Part shown: piece by piece, positions 29,967 to 41,000 of the stretch
Layout of the letters: the number at the start of each line of letters is the position of its first letter
Position numbering within the stretch: the stretch's first letter is position 1
Source of the DNA: Gammaproteobacteria bacterium
GTDB lineage: Bacteria > Pseudomonadota > Gammaproteobacteria > Pseudomonadales > IMCC2047
NCBI GenBank assembly: GCA_021773395.1
Contig: JAJFKB010000024.1
Location: 186,001 to 250,000, forward strand
Length of the DNA stretch: 64,000 nt
Direction: 5' to 3'
Program-made: the position numbers and the translations under genes
The notes under the pieces: generated by a model
What the model saw: only the letters and a program-made list of their open reading frames with translations
Told to the model about the DNA's origin: nothing
Database searches by the model: none

Positions 29967-30030
29967 CAGCAGACCACACGCACCCGGATGGGTTTTAGCG
30001 CCACTATAAACCACCGGTATCATTTATAAC

Positions 30031-30777
30031 CTATGAAGCAGGATAGCGAGACCGATACAGGTCAATAAAGGCCTGTATACGCTCGGCGTTGGCACCAAGA
30101 TCGCTCAAACCAACCCTGGATACCGAGCGCAGATCAATACGGCTGCCAATCCCTGTTTCAGAAATTCTGATCACGACATCATCCTTAAAACCCCATAACA
30201 ACGTGGTATCAACCGCTTCCAATCGGCCTCTCTCGCTATCGGCTGCTATCACTTCCCAACCTAGCTCTTTTGCAAGCTCAAGTGAGACCTGAAAACTTTT
30301 TTGACTATCAAGCCCGGTATCCAACGGTGCCAGATTGGGGTAACTGATCTGTTGCAACTTGGCAACGGCCTCCCCCCCATAATCGAGTGTATTATCTGTC
30401 GCTTTACGCAGTGGCTGCACCGCCTGAAAGATCGGTGGATTTTCCCGGTCAGTGGTAATATCGTGAATCTTTGGCAATGCCTTTCCCTTAACCAACTGAG
30501 TCATCAAACCACCCACAGGAAGCAACAGCATTAAGCAGGCAAAACTACCGACTTTAAGCAGTTGAACATTGGATTGCCAAAACGCGACAAGGCAGACGAT
30601 AGAAGCAATTGCCAAGAATACGCAGCTTGCGAAAAAAGTCCCCACGATAAGTGTGAAAGACCGATCCAATGTCAACCATCCCAGGCGGTAGCCGATCACT
30701 GCAATCGGAAACCCCAATATACACAAGACTGTACCCCAGAAAAAAACGCGCCCAACCCATATACTTTGCATATTCAA
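30031..30777 (-). CDS. DUF1499-family membrane protein
   Basis: 248-aa protein with about three N-terminal membrane helices (residues 8-95) and a soluble C-terminal domain of the DUF1499 type. Family marks are IHDITTDRENPPIF, then YPNLAPLDTG, and VDTTLLWGFKDDVVIRISE followed by GSRIDLRSVSRVGLSDLGAN. Function of the family is unknown; the soluble domain often occurs alone. It is convergent with the aminotransferase gene and 41 bp downstream of serS on the same strand. Confidence 0.85.
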   Translation of the reverse strand: MNMQSIWVGRVFFWGTVLCILGFPIAVIGYRLGWLTLDRSFTLIVGTFFASCVFLAIASIVCLVAFWQSNVQLLKVGSFACLMLLLPVGGLMTQLVKGKALPKIHDITTDRENPPIFQAVQPLRKATDNTLDYGGEAVAKLQQISYPNLAPLDTGLDSQKSFQVSLELAKELGWEVIAADSERGRLEAVDTTLLWGFKDDVVIRISETGIGSRIDLRSVSRVGLSDLGANAERIQAFIDLYRSRYPAS

Positions 30778-30818
30778 TTCTCCTGGATAAACAGCACCTT
30801 AAACTAATGAAAGGACCG

Positions 30819-32108
<1,290 letters not shown>

Positions 32109-32136
32109 TTACTCCGATTTTTTAATAATTTGCTTG

Positions 32137-32514
32137 TTAGAAAAGTTGTTTAGTTACCAGCATACCAGCGAAAACAGCGACCAGACAGACAACAACACTT
32201 GATAATATATAGATCATAGCTGCCGCTATTCGTCCTTCCTGTAATAGCATCAGTGTTTCAAGCGAAAACGTCGAAAAGGTGGTAAAGGCACCTACGAAAC
32301 CCACCATGAGTATGGCGTGCCACTCCGCAGCCACATCAAGTTTCTCAATTATCAGAACGTACAACACACCGATCAGCAACGAGCCGAGGATATTAACTAC
32401 TAATGTGCCAAATGGAAAGCTGCGGTCATACAAACTTGTAACCACGCCTACCACCCAATAGCGCGAAAGAGCTCCAAGTGCACCGCCGACCGCAATCGCT
32501 AATATTTTAGTCAT
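32137..32514 (-). CDS. crcB: CrcB/Fluc fluoride channel
   Basis: 125-aa four-helix membrane protein that works as a dual-topology dimer to export fluoride. Hallmarks: GGALGALSRYW at the N-terminus, FGTLVVNILGSLLIG with the pore Asn, and GFVGAFTTFSTFSLE carrying the Phe and Thr/Ser fluoride-track residues. It sits between rarA and serS in one gene string. I looked for a fluoride riboswitch upstream and saw none, as expected inside an operon. Confidence 0.95.
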   Translation of the reverse strand: MTKILAIAVGGALGALSRYWVVGVVTSLYDRSFPFGTLVVNILGSLLIGVLYVLIIEKLDVAAEWHAILMVGFVGAFTTFSTFSLETLMLLQEGRIAAAMIYILSSVVVCLVAVFAGMLVTKQLF

Positions 32515-32530
32515 GCTGAAAATCCATATA

Positions 32531-33865
32531 TTATTCGTATCGTTTATTGGGACTAGTACTGTTCAAGTGCGCCAGATGCTCTAGTTTTTCCTTAATTCTA
32601 GCTTCTAACCCGCGATCGACAGGCCAATAATAACGCTGATCTTTGAGAGTTTCAGGCAAATAATTTTCTCCGGCCGCAAAACCATCCACCTCATCATGGG
32701 CATAACGATAATCACCACCAAAATCCATATTTTTCATCAACTGAGTCGGTGCATTACGAAGATGCATAGGAACCTCATGACTCGGGCTCGATCGGATATC
32801 TGCCTTAGCCTTGCCGACGGCCTGATACACCGCATTACTCTTGGCAGCACAAGCTAGATATACTACTGCTTGTGCGATCGCCAATTCGCCTTCAGGGCTC
32901 CCCAGTCGCTCAAACGCTTGCCAGGCGTCCATGCTCATTGACAGTGCCCTTGGGTCAGCATTACCGATATCCTCACTGGCCATACGTACCAACCTGCGTG
33001 CGATATAAAGCGGATCACAACCACCATCCAGCATTCTCATCAGCCAATATAGTGCCGCATCCGGTGATGATCCTCTCACCGACTTATGTAAAGCTGAGAT
33101 CTGCTCGTAAAAAAGATCACCACCCTTATCAAAACGCCTAGTCCCTTCCTGCAAAACTTCTTGCAGGTTTTTTTCAGTAACCCTAACCTGGTTATCCTGC
33201 TGCTCACCTAAATCAACCACTATCTCCAAAATATTGAGTGCACGCCGGGCATCACCGTCCGCAGCAAGAGCAATCCGCTTTCGCAGCTCCTCGGCAAGCT
33301 GGATCGATCGACCTCCCAAACCCCTCTCCTTGTCAATCAAGGCCTTATCAATCAGTTGCTTCAAGTGTTCAACTTCGAGAGCTCGCAGCGCATAGACCCT
33401 GACCCGGGACAACAGGGCATTATTCAGTTCAAAGGAGGGGTTTTCGGTAGTTGCACCAATGAATATGATGGTGCCATCTTCAACAAAGGGTAAAAATGCA
33501 TCCTGTTGTGACTTATTAAAACGGTGCACTTCATCAATAAATAATATGGTTTTCCTTCGGTACTGCTGCTGGGTCTGTTTTGCTTTTTCGACTGCCGCCC
33601 TGATCTCCTTGACGCCAGACATAACCGCTGAAAGAGAGAGGAAATCCGCGTCGGACAATTGTGAGACCAGTTTCGCCAAGGTTGTTTTCCCAACACCTGG
33701 CGGCCCCCATAGCACCATCGAATGGGGAATTCCCGCCTCGAGTGCAACTCGCAGTGCTTTACCCTCGCCCAGGACGTGCTCCTGACCCACAAAGTCGTCT
33801 AGGCATAGCGGACGCATTCGCGCAGCCAATGGCTGATGTAGCTTTTCTTCGAACAGTTCTGGCAT
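32531..33865 (-). CDS. rarA: RarA/MgsA, replication-associated recombination AAA+ ATPase
   Basis: Clamp-loader-like AAA+ ATPase (444 aa) acting at stalled replication forks. Walker A WGPPGVGKTTLAKL at 53-66, Walker B LFIDEVHRFNKSQQDAFLP, sensor ATTENPSFELNNALLSR, and the tetramerisation C-terminal domain ending in YYWPVDRG. Length is standard for the family. Lies 25 bp after lolA and 16 bp before crcB on the same strand. Confidence 0.95.
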   Translation of the reverse strand: MPELFEEKLHQPLAARMRPLCLDDFVGQEHVLGEGKALRVALEAGIPHSMVLWGPPGVGKTTLAKLVSQLSDADFLSLSAVMSGVKEIRAAVEKAKQTQQQYRRKTILFIDEVHRFNKSQQDAFLPFVEDGTIIFIGATTENPSFELNNALLSRVRVYALRALEVEHLKQLIDKALIDKERGLGGRSIQLAEELRKRIALAADGDARRALNILEIVVDLGEQQDNQVRVTEKNLQEVLQEGTRRFDKGGDLFYEQISALHKSVRGSSPDAALYWLMRMLDGGCDPLYIARRLVRMASEDIGNADPRALSMSMDAWQAFERLGSPEGELAIAQAVVYLACAAKSNAVYQAVGKAKADIRSSPSHEVPMHLRNAPTQLMKNMDFGGDYRYAHDEVDGFAAGENYLPETLKDQRYYWPVDRGLEARIKEKLEHLAHLNSTSPNKRYE

Positions 33866-33890
33866 TTAGCGGCCCAGCAATAACTACAGG

Positions 33891-34517
33891 TTATTGCATA
33901 ATCAGATCGACGCCCTCTGGCGGGCTGAATTCAAACAGCTTCGGATCCAGTTGCGCATTTATTTCGGCGCCGATGAACTCTATACTCGATCGCTGTCCGA
34001 GTGAATCTGCTAAATGCATTTGCACCAGACGCTCATCAAGAAATGTAAGTTTCAGCTGATCAAAAAGACTCTCCGGATCTTTGGGCTTCAATAGAAAATA
34101 CCAGCTGTTCCCATTTTGTTCTCCGGCAATCTCATAGGAGTCTTCAAGCTTTGTCACATCACCACTTAACAAAAGTGCTGGTGTCTGTGTTATGCGCTGA
34201 TCCAAAGGCTGCACGGTTACCTGCTCCAGATCGGAGTCATAAAACCAGAGCCGGTCACCATCAGAAACCATTAGCTGGTTCATTGGTGGTAGTGTTTTCC
34301 AATAGAACAACCCCGGCTTTTTGACTGCAATAGTTCCCTCTACCTGCTGCAGGTTATTACCTTTCGCATCCAGCGTTGTCTGAGTAAAGTCAGCCCTGAA
34401 CGCAGTCATTTCACCTAACAACCTCGCCAAAGTGTCCGCTGCGTCAGCTTGTGCCTGGAGTGTATTAGCGAGCAACAAAGCCAATAACAGCCCCTTGAAT
34501 AGCATCTTTTTTATCAC
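33891..34517 (-). CDS. lolA: LolA, periplasmic lipoprotein carrier
   Basis: Shuttles lipoproteins from LolCDE in the inner membrane to LolB in the outer membrane. 208 aa with a signal peptide (LLLALLLANTLQAQA). Core stretches FRADFTQTTLDAKGN, GLFYWKTLPPMNQLMVSDGDRLWFYD in two parts, and DQRITQTPALLLSGD are typical. A GTG start is used; an ATG four codons in is an alternative. Sits between ftsK and rarA, the common proteobacterial order. Confidence 0.94.
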   Translation of the reverse strand: MIKKMLFKGLLLALLLANTLQAQADAADTLARLLGEMTAFRADFTQTTLDAKGNNLQQVEGTIAVKKPGLFYWKTLPPMNQLMVSDGDRLWFYDSDLEQVTVQPLDQRITQTPALLLSGDVTKLEDSYEIAGEQNGNSWYFLLKPKDPESLFDQLKLTFLDERLVQMHLADSLGQRSSIEFIGAEINAQLDPKLFEFSPPEGVDLIMQ

Positions 34518-34657
34518 TATGAATTATCCAAATATAATACAATTTTTTACTGTATGGATTGATCGGCCAGTCTATGGCTTTGGAAATCTTTAATTAAGAA
34601 ACCTGGAGATACCTTAATTGAATGTGGCTGACTACAATTCCGTGCTACCAATTCGCC

Positions 34658-36973
34658 CTAGTCTTTCACCGGCGAAGGCGCCAGCACTTCCCGACTGCCG
34701 TTCGAGCCCATCTCCGACACAACACCGGCCGCCTCCATGGTTTCAATCATTCGCGCGGCTCGATTGTATCCGACTTTCAGTTTTCGCTGCACAGCAGATA
34801 TCGAAGCTCGCCTCGATTCGGTTACAAACTGCAGCGCTTCATCATAAAGCTCGTCCTGCTCTCCATCATCACCATTAGACGATGAGCCGGGAATAAATAT
34901 CGGCTCAGTGGGCCCCTCTAAAACTTCGTCAATATAATTAGGCTCACCCCGCTTAACCCATTCCTTTACCACCCGGTGCACCTCATCATCAGCCACAAAA
35001 GCACCGTGAACACGCACCGGCACTCCCGAACCCGGGGGCAAATAGAGCATATCACCGTGGCCTAACAACTGTTCTGCTCCACCCTGATCCAGAATGGTAC
35101 GTGAATCCACTTTAGATGAGACTTGAAATGCAATACGTGTAGGTACATTTGCCTTGATTAAACCCGTAATCACATCGACCGAGGGCCGCTGTGTGGCAAG
35201 AATTAGGTGTATGCCAGCCGCTCGTGCTTTTTGGGCGATCCGCGCAATGAGCTCTTCGACTTTCTTGCCAACGATCATCATCATATCGGCAAACTCGTCA
35301 ATTACGACGACGATGTAGGGTAGCACATGCAAGGGCTGTGGATGTTCCTCTGCGCCGAACTCCTCCGATGCCTGCCACAGAGGGTCAAGGATCGGATTGC
35401 CCGACTTCTCAGCGTCCGCAACTTTACGGTTAAAACCGCCCAAATTACGCACGCCTAGCGCAGCCATCAGACGATATCGACGTTCCATTTCGGCAACACA
35501 CCAACGCAATCCATTAGCAGCCTCCTTCATATCTGTTATAACGGGGGCTAGTAGATGAGGAATGCCATCATAAACTGAAAGTTCTAACATTTTCGGGTCG
35601 ATCATTATCAATCGAACCTGCTCCGGCGTCGCCTTGAATAGCAGACTCACCAACATAGCATTCAAGCCAACTGATTTTCCTGAGCCGGTGGTTCCTGCAA
35701 CCAACAGGTGAGGCATCTTCGCCAGGTCAGCTACCACTGGCACACCACCTATATCATTGCCCAGCGCCAGTGTCAGCGGAGAAGAGTTAGCATCGTAGTC
35801 ACTTGAGGACAGCACCTCTCCCAATCGTACCACTTGACGGTCTTCATTGGGTATTTCAATACCTACCACAGATTTACCTGGAATGACTTCAACTACTCGA
35901 ACACTAATGACCGCCAATGAACGCGCCAGATCTTTCACCAGATTACTGATTCGACTCACTTTTACACCGGCCGCCGGCTGGATCTCAAACCGCGTGATCA
36001 CCGGTCCTGGCTGAACGGCAACTACCTCGGCATCCACTCCAAAATCCTTTAGTTTCAATTCCAGCAACCGCGACATTGCTTCCAGCGCCTCATTGGAATA
36101 GCCTTTACGCTTGTTCAGATCCGGTTGATCCAGTATTGATATTTGCGGCAGGATTCCGGTGACTTCCGCATCAAATAGCGTAACCTGACGTTCTTGCTCG
36201 ACCCTCTTGCTTGATTCCTGCTGCTTGGGCAGGGCAGCTATTTTCGGGGGTTCTCTTTTTATCTCTTTTTCAAGCTTCACCTCAAACGCCCGTTTACGAT
36301 TTTCCTGGGCCTGTTGAGAATTCCTCCTCTCCTTTATGTTTTGCTGAATACGCCTAATAGTTCCAAAGATAAAATTGGCGCTGTTCAACACCAGGTTGCC
36401 AATACCATCCATCAACCTTAACCAGGAAATACCGGTGAATACCGTTAACCCACAGAGAAAAATAGCCAACAGTAACAGCGTACTCCCCACTAAGTTAAAG
36501 GCCTGCAAAAACAGGTTAGAAATGATTTGTCCAAGAATGCCACCAGAAGTCTCTCTCAGCTCCCAGACATATTCATTAAAATGTAAAGTAGCCAGCCCGG
36601 TCCCCGCCAGCATCACAAATACGAACCCCATCGAATGCAATCCGAATAATGGCCAGTTCCAAGGCGCATTATGACTACGCTCACGAAAAATCAACCAGGC
36701 GCGGTACGCTAGCAAAACCGGAAACAGATAAGCCATGTAGCCTAGGGAAGAGAGTAAAACATCAGCAAACCAGGCCCCGGCGCGCCCAGCATTATTTAAT
36801 ATCTGTAATTCAGATCCGCCGGTGTATGTCCATCCAGGATCCTGCGGACTGTAGCTAAAGAGAGCCAGCAGCAGATACGCACAAAGTGCAACTGATCCGA
36901 TCAGTGCCCCTTCCTTCAAGCCGTGCGCCAAATGGTTAGAGAACTGACTGTCCTGCTGTTTTTGTTTCACCAT
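34658..36973 (-). CDS. ftsK: FtsK, DNA translocase
   Basis: Divisome protein that pumps chromosome ends toward XerCD at dif. 771 aa from this start: about four N-terminal membrane helices (residues 20-190), a short linker rich in K, E, Q, R, then the motor with Walker [18 protein letters not shown] and Walker [13 protein letters not shown]. The C-terminal winged-helix gamma domain ([11 protein letters not shown] onward, [21 protein letters not shown]) recognises KOPS. The linker is much shorter than in E. coli, as usual for Pseudomonas-type FtsK. The start is uncertain: the ATG lacks a good ribosome site, and a TTG at 36994 has GGGA upstream. Confidence 0.95.
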   Translation of the reverse strand: MVKQKQQDSQFSNHLAHGLKEGALIGSVALCAYLLLALFSYSPQDPGWTYTGGSELQILNNAGRAGAWFADVLLSSLGYMAYLFPVLLAYRAWLIFRERSHNAPWNWPLFGLHSMGFVFVMLAGTGLATLHFNEYVWELRETSGGILGQIISNLFLQAFNLVGSTLLLLAIFLCGLTVFTGISWLRLMDGIGNLVLNSANFIFGTIRRIQQNIKERRNSQQAQENRKRAFEVKLEKEIKREPPKIAALPKQQESSKRVEQERQVTLFDAEVTGILPQISILDQPDLNKRKGYSNEALEAMSRLLELKLKDFGVDAEVVAVQPGPVITRFEIQPAAGVKVSRISNLVKDLARSLAVISVRVVEVIPGKSVVGIEIPNEDRQVVRLGEVLSSSDYDANSSPLTLALGNDIGGVPVVADLAKMPHLLVAGTTGSGKSVGLNAMLVSLLFKATPEQVRLIMIDPKMLELSVYDGIPHLLAPVITDMKEAANGLRWCVAEMERRYRLMAALGVRNLGGFNRKVADAEKSGNPILDPLWQASEEFGAEEHPQPLHVLPYIVVVIDEFADMMMIVGKKVEELIARIAQKARAAGIHLILATQRPSVDVITGLIKANVPTRIAFQVSSKVDSRTILDQGGAEQLLGHGDMLYLPPGSGVPVRVHGAFVADDEVHRVVKEWVKRGEPNYIDEVLEGPTEPIFIPGSSSNGDDGEQDELYDEALQFVTESRRASISAVQRKLKVGYNRAARMIETMEAAGVVSEMGSNGSREVLAPSPVKD

Positions 36974-37488
36974 TGGTTGTGTTTTTTGTTTCAACGCTTT
37001 TCCCGAATAAATTGTTTCGAATTGAAAGCCCCGCAATCTGGTGCGAACCAACAAAAACCCAAACTTCCGAATCTCAGCGAGTTTAGCCGATTAGCCGTTT
37101 TTTCGCATTGCCTTTTTGTCCATTCGACAACCAGAGAACCTCCAATGACACACTTGATCCCTACGGCCAGCGGCACTTCCTTAGCTACGATTAGAAAAAA
37201 TAGACGCAAAAAGTGCCGCTTATGTATGAAAAATGGGCAGTTCGAGCCGGTTTTTTAACCCGACAGCATGCCTAATACCAGCGCAGCAGGCACAATAGTT
37301 TTTCAACAACCTGCTGAATTTCGAATCCAGACAGACTGAAAACCGCACTAACAGCAAAACCAACCAGCTGACTTATATCAATTTGCCCTAAAAACCACAA
37401 TTATAATGAAAAAATATATTAATGAGTACATATCTCTATATTTCAAAAAGTTAGCCTATTTTGTTACGGCGCTTTATATCTTAGTAAT
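36974..37488. other. Intergenic region upstream of ftsK with repeat debris
   Basis: About 515 bp without a supportable gene. It contains a partial copy of repeat family B (37220-37259) and a hairpin CAGCAGG ... CCTGCTG (37284-37290, 37310-37316). The stretch TTTTTCAACAACCTGCTG there recalls IS ends. The last 100 bp are A/T-rich. The ftsK promoter should lie within, but was not resolved. Confidence 0.45.
37220..37259. repeat. Probable remnant of repeat family B
   Basis: About 40 bp resembling the middle-right part of the element at 17181-17310: GAGCCGGTTTTTTAACC against GAGCCGGGTTTTAACC, preceded in both by a similar TTAT...AAATG.GCA.TT stretch. The terminal inverted repeats are gone, so this is a decayed fragment if it is related. 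Confidence 0.45.
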
Positions 37489-37517
37489 TTGTCATCTTGA
37501 AATCTTCGTACTATAAA
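37489..37517 (+). promoter_or_regulatory. Sigma-70-type promoter for the orphan secreted protein
   Basis: TTGTCA -35 and TATAAA -10 with 17-bp spacing, about 75 bp before the start codon. A 10-bp perfect palindrome CGTTCGAACG (37544-37553) lies in the predicted leader and could be an operator. Confidence 0.65.
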
Positions 37518-37593
37518 AGTAACTAAGCGTTAAATTTATTAAGCGTTCGAACGTTCTGAAAAGATCGATAACGCTGATCGCTGGAGGTTATTC

Positions 37594-38010
37594 ATGAAGG
37601 TAGATCGTGACCACAAGATTGCAAATTATGTGGCCATACTGGTAGGCCTGGTATCTCTTCTGGCATTTCCGGTTCAAGGAGATGACATGCCTGCGCTCAA
37701 CCTGAATATAGGGCTTTCAGACAGCTTCCTTCAAGCACCCGCTATAAACCATTACCCAACCAACGACTACATGTCGCTCTACCACGGAGAGACGGATATG
37801 TCGCTCAAATTGAGCAAACAATATCCCCTCGGATTAATGCGATTTAAAGCCGGAAAAAGTATGCGGGTTCGTGGCTGGCAGGTTAATCAAAATATTTATT
37901 TCGGACAGGCTAAAGTCGGTAAAAAATGGGGGCTCGGACTGGTACTTGATAGAGGCTCGCACTACTACGGAATTAATCATCGGGGCCTGTCATATCTTAA
38001 AAAGTTCTAA
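37594..38010 (+). CDS. Orphan exported protein of unknown function
   Basis: 138 aa. I do not recognise a family. An N-terminal hydrophobic segment (YVAILVGLVSLLAFPVQG) with cleavage after GDD or nearby marks it as exported. The mature part has no cysteines, is rich in Tyr, Gly and Lys, and has alternating polar/nonpolar strands (MSLKLSKQYPLGLMRFKAG; YFGQAKVGKKWGLGLVLD; HYYGINHRGLSYLKKF). That pattern would suit a small beta-barrel or an outer-membrane-associated protein. GGAGG lies 6 nt before the ATG and a good promoter precedes it, so it is very likely a real gene. It is convergent with dinG. Confidence 0.7.
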   Translation: MKVDRDHKIANYVAILVGLVSLLAFPVQGDDMPALNLNIGLSDSFLQAPAINHYPTNDYMSLYHGETDMSLKLSKQYPLGLMRFKAGKSMRVRGWQVNQNIYFGQAKVGKKWGLGLVLDRGSHYYGINHRGLSYLKKF

Positions 38011-38046
38011 AGCACGCGCGGCGCCCCATATTTCAACCTATTCATA

Positions 38047-40188
38047 CTAACCCATGATTCGACGATAGTTGGGCAGCGAATCCAACATCGCTTTACCATA
38101 ACTTTTTGTCAGAATTCTCCGATCAAGCAAGGTGATCCGACCACTATCCTGCTCTGATCTCAATAAACGACCACAGGCCTGTTTAAGTCTTAATGAGGCA
38201 TCTGGAACACTGATCTCCCAGAACGGATTTCGTCCATTAGCAGTCAGCCACTCATTCAGAGTCGCTTCCACCGGGTCACTGGGCACGGTAAAGGGCAGTT
38301 TTGCAATAATCACATGGCTCACATAGTTTCCTGGCAAATCCACCCCCTCCGTTAAACTGGTCAGGCCAAATATAACGCTGCCCTCACCCGCATCTACCCG
38401 ATCACGATGGCATTTAATGAGCGCCTGCTTGGAGTAATCATCCTGCATAATCACAATTTGCTTGAGCTCGGATTCCAAGCCCTCAAGTACTTTGTACATC
38501 TGCTGTCGTGCAGTGAATATAACGAGTGTCGCTTGGTCAAGCTGTACACACTGATTAAGCTGATCGATGAGTGCTCGCTCAAATTCCTGCCCCTGCCGCG
38601 GGTCTGCCGCACCCGCTGGAACTTCAAAAGTAGCGTTTTTTTGGTAGTCAAAGGGACTGGGAACCTCTTTATACACTGCATCCTGCGGTAATCCCAAGCG
38701 CGCGCGCGTTCTGTCAAATTGATTCACGCTACTCAGAGTTGCCGATGTAAGCACTGCACCAAAACAGCGGGACCATAGCATGTCCTGTAGCAGATCTCCG
38801 ACCATAACCGGACTGCTCCATAGCTCAAAATCGGCCAAGCCAGGATCTTCCACTGCCAAAATCCAACGCGCAGTGGGCAACTCCTCTTTTGCGCCACTGC
38901 TGTCATCCTCAACCCGGGCATAAGATTGCCATAAACGGCAAGCTATTTCGCTGCGGCCCAGCATCATTGCCAGGCGGGGATAGAGCTGTTCCACAATGGG
39001 TTTCAGCTCAATATTATCCTTTGCCTTTTCCAGTAAGGCATCACTGGCTAATCCCAGCGAATGCACAATCAAGCTATATTGTCGTGCCAGATTATTGGCA
39101 ATTACCCGCAGATCACTGCTCACCCGTCCCAACTCAAACCGCCACTGATACTCATCACTGGGCGGCTGACTTTCTGTAATACTGGTCACAATTTGCAACG
39201 CAAAAACCAGATTTTCATCAGTGGTTTTTTTAATCTCCGGAAATTTTTCCAGTTGCTCCTCAAGTCCTGCATTAGAACCGATATGCCCGCTCATTTGCGT
39301 AAGCATTTTTTGAATCTGATCCAGACTCTTTTTCGCGGCATTGATGCGCACATGATAATTAAAATGTGACAAAGCTTTATCCGGAAGATGATGAGCTTCA
39401 TCAAACACGTAAAGGGTATCTTCCGGATCCGGCAGCAATGCACCACCGCCTAATGCCATATCTGCAAGCACCAGATCATGGTTGGCAATTATGACATCAG
39501 CCTCGGCAATTTCTTTACGAGCAGTAAAATAACTACACTCGGAAAACCAGGCACACCCACGGTTACTGCACTGACGATGGTCTGTTGTAACTCGCTGCCA
39601 TTGCTGATTGCGAATGGGCGTAGACCAGCTATCACGATCACCATCCCAATCAGCCTCATCACAGGATTTGAGCATATCCTTATACAACTCAACACTTTTC
39701 TCATCGAGCTTTTCAGCTAACTCATCTTCAAAGAGGGTTTGCACCGGCGCCAGCGATGCATCGATATCCAGCACCGTAGCGAGCTTGGATCGACACAGGT
39801 ATCGCCCCCGCCCTTTGGCGATAGCAAATTGAAAAGGCAGTCGGCCGTGCTTAATGAGGTCAGGTAAGTCTTTTTGTGCCAACTGTTCCTGCAAGAGTAC
39901 CGTCGCCGTGGAAACAACCAGCTTTTTTCCTCTTGCCAAGGCGATAGGAAGTGCTGCCAGCATATAAGACAGCGTCTTACCGGTTCCGGTCCCGGCCTCG
40001 ATAACACAGATATGAGATTCGCCAAGTCGCGCACCGGAATCATCCACTTCAATATTTCCCAGCGTTTTCGCAATTTCGGCGATCATTAAACGCTGCCCTA
40101 ATCTGGCGCGGTACCCCTTGCTTTGAAGTACAGCTCGGTAACCCGCCTGAATAGTGTCTTTAAGTTCTTCTGAAAGCATCGTCGACAA
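38047..40188 (-). CDS. dinG: DinG-type ATP-dependent DNA helicase
   Basis: XPD-like iron-sulfur superfamily 2 helicase (713 aa), 5'-3' polarity in studied members, able to unwind R-loops and D-loops. Walker A EAGTGTGKTLSYML at 64-77. The 4Fe-4S domain has cysteines in RYLCRSKL, KSCDEADWD, QCSNRGCAWF and SECSYF, followed by DVIIANHDLVLADMAL. DEAH box FDEAHHLPDKAL; C-terminal GLTSLTEGVDLPG and QACGRLLRSEQD. No LexA box was seen upstream. A lipoprotein gene lies 3 bp upstream on the same strand, so the two are likely co-transcribed. Confidence 0.93.
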   Translation of the reverse strand: MSTMLSEELKDTIQAGYRAVLQSKGYRARLGQRLMIAEIAKTLGNIEVDDSGARLGESHICVIEAGTGTGKTLSYMLAALPIALARGKKLVVSTATVLLQEQLAQKDLPDLIKHGRLPFQFAIAKGRGRYLCRSKLATVLDIDASLAPVQTLFEDELAEKLDEKSVELYKDMLKSCDEADWDGDRDSWSTPIRNQQWQRVTTDHRQCSNRGCAWFSECSYFTARKEIAEADVIIANHDLVLADMALGGGALLPDPEDTLYVFDEAHHLPDKALSHFNYHVRINAAKKSLDQIQKMLTQMSGHIGSNAGLEEQLEKFPEIKKTTDENLVFALQIVTSITESQPPSDEYQWRFELGRVSSDLRVIANNLARQYSLIVHSLGLASDALLEKAKDNIELKPIVEQLYPRLAMMLGRSEIACRLWQSYARVEDDSSGAKEELPTARWILAVEDPGLADFELWSSPVMVGDLLQDMLWSRCFGAVLTSATLSSVNQFDRTRARLGLPQDAVYKEVPSPFDYQKNATFEVPAGAADPRQGQEFERALIDQLNQCVQLDQATLVIFTARQQMYKVLEGLESELKQIVIMQDDYSKQALIKCHRDRVDAGEGSVIFGLTSLTEGVDLPGNYVSHVIIAKLPFTVPSDPVEATLNEWLTANGRNPFWEISVPDASLRLKQACGRLLRSEQDSGRITLLDRRILTKSYGKAMLDSLPNYRRIMG

Positions 40189-40191
40189 AGC

Positions 40192-40929
40192 CTAAACAGG
40201 AAGGAACACAGCGGATGCAATACCATGCACGATCTTATTGATTGTGCGTTTGGTTCGATGCTCGGTAATCTTTGCCATCATATCCTGCACTGCAATCATT
40301 TTCCCAATAAGCCGTTCAAAACTTAGATTCACCGAACCGGCTGTACTGTTCGTGAGTAGATATGGTTTTCCATGATCATCACGTCGATGCGCCAGCCGCC
40401 AAGCCAGAATTTCAATATTTCTCGCACTGTTGTAAAGCTTTTGTGCATCCAGATTATCCAACATGAACAACTCCTTTTGTTCGTTATAGGCACGGAACAA
40501 CATGCCGCGCACACCTACTCCAAGCGCAAACACTCTGTCACCCTTAAACCCGGGACTAAAACTCAACAGCATTGCATCGATACTTTGTTGATTACCCAGC
40601 TCATTAAACAGCAGGTTATTCGGGTTAGCAAAAATCTGCTCAATACGATTATTTATAGTCTTTCCTGCATTTTTCTTTAATTCTCTTGGATTGCGCTTAT
40701 AAAGTTTACGGATCAACCGCTCCAGCAACTCATTACTTGCTTTAATGTGACTATCGCCGACCATACTAATGTCCGATTTCGCCAGATTTTGTATGCGCAT
40801 AGACTGGGAACCACAACCGCCAATTAGGATCAAACAGGCTGACAAACAAATAATCGCAATTCGTTGAGGACAGGCGCAAAATAAAATGCCTGGCTGATTA
40901 TTGAAATGCCGCTTGCTGAAAAAGGTCAT
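40192..40929 (-). CDS. Predicted lipoprotein, conserved hypothetical
   Basis: 245 aa with a hydrophobic signal (RIAIICLSACLILIGGC) and lipobox LIGGC, lipidated at Cys39. The mature protein is mostly helical with patches LLERLIRKLYKRNPRELKK and ARNIEILAWRLAHRRDDHG. I recall a similar gene beside the dinG homologue and a DUF4126 gene in Pseudomonas, but no function is known. The context points to a conserved neighbourhood and not to a shared pathway. Confidence 0.7.
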   Translation of the reverse strand: MTFFSKRHFNNQPGILFCACPQRIAIICLSACLILIGGCGSQSMRIQNLAKSDISMVGDSHIKASNELLERLIRKLYKRNPRELKKNAGKTINNRIEQIFANPNNLLFNELGNQQSIDAMLLSFSPGFKGDRVFALGVGVRGMLFRAYNEQKELFMLDNLDAQKLYNSARNIEILAWRLAHRRDDHGKPYLLTNSTAGSVNLSFERLIGKMIAVQDMMAKITEHRTKRTINKIVHGIASAVFLPV

Positions 40930-41000
40930 TTAGGCGTCGTTCTCAAAGAGTATTATTGAACGCAAATTAAATCAGCAAGCATCATATAGGACTGACCGAG

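Noticed and set aside
32515-32530. Fluoride riboswitch before crcB
   Set aside because: Only 16 bp separate it from rarA and no riboswitch-like fold was seen.
40189-40260. LexA box controlling dinG
   Set aside because: E. coli dinG is SOS-controlled, but no CTGT-N8-ACAG was found upstream here, and the gene follows the lipoprotein gene by 3 bp.
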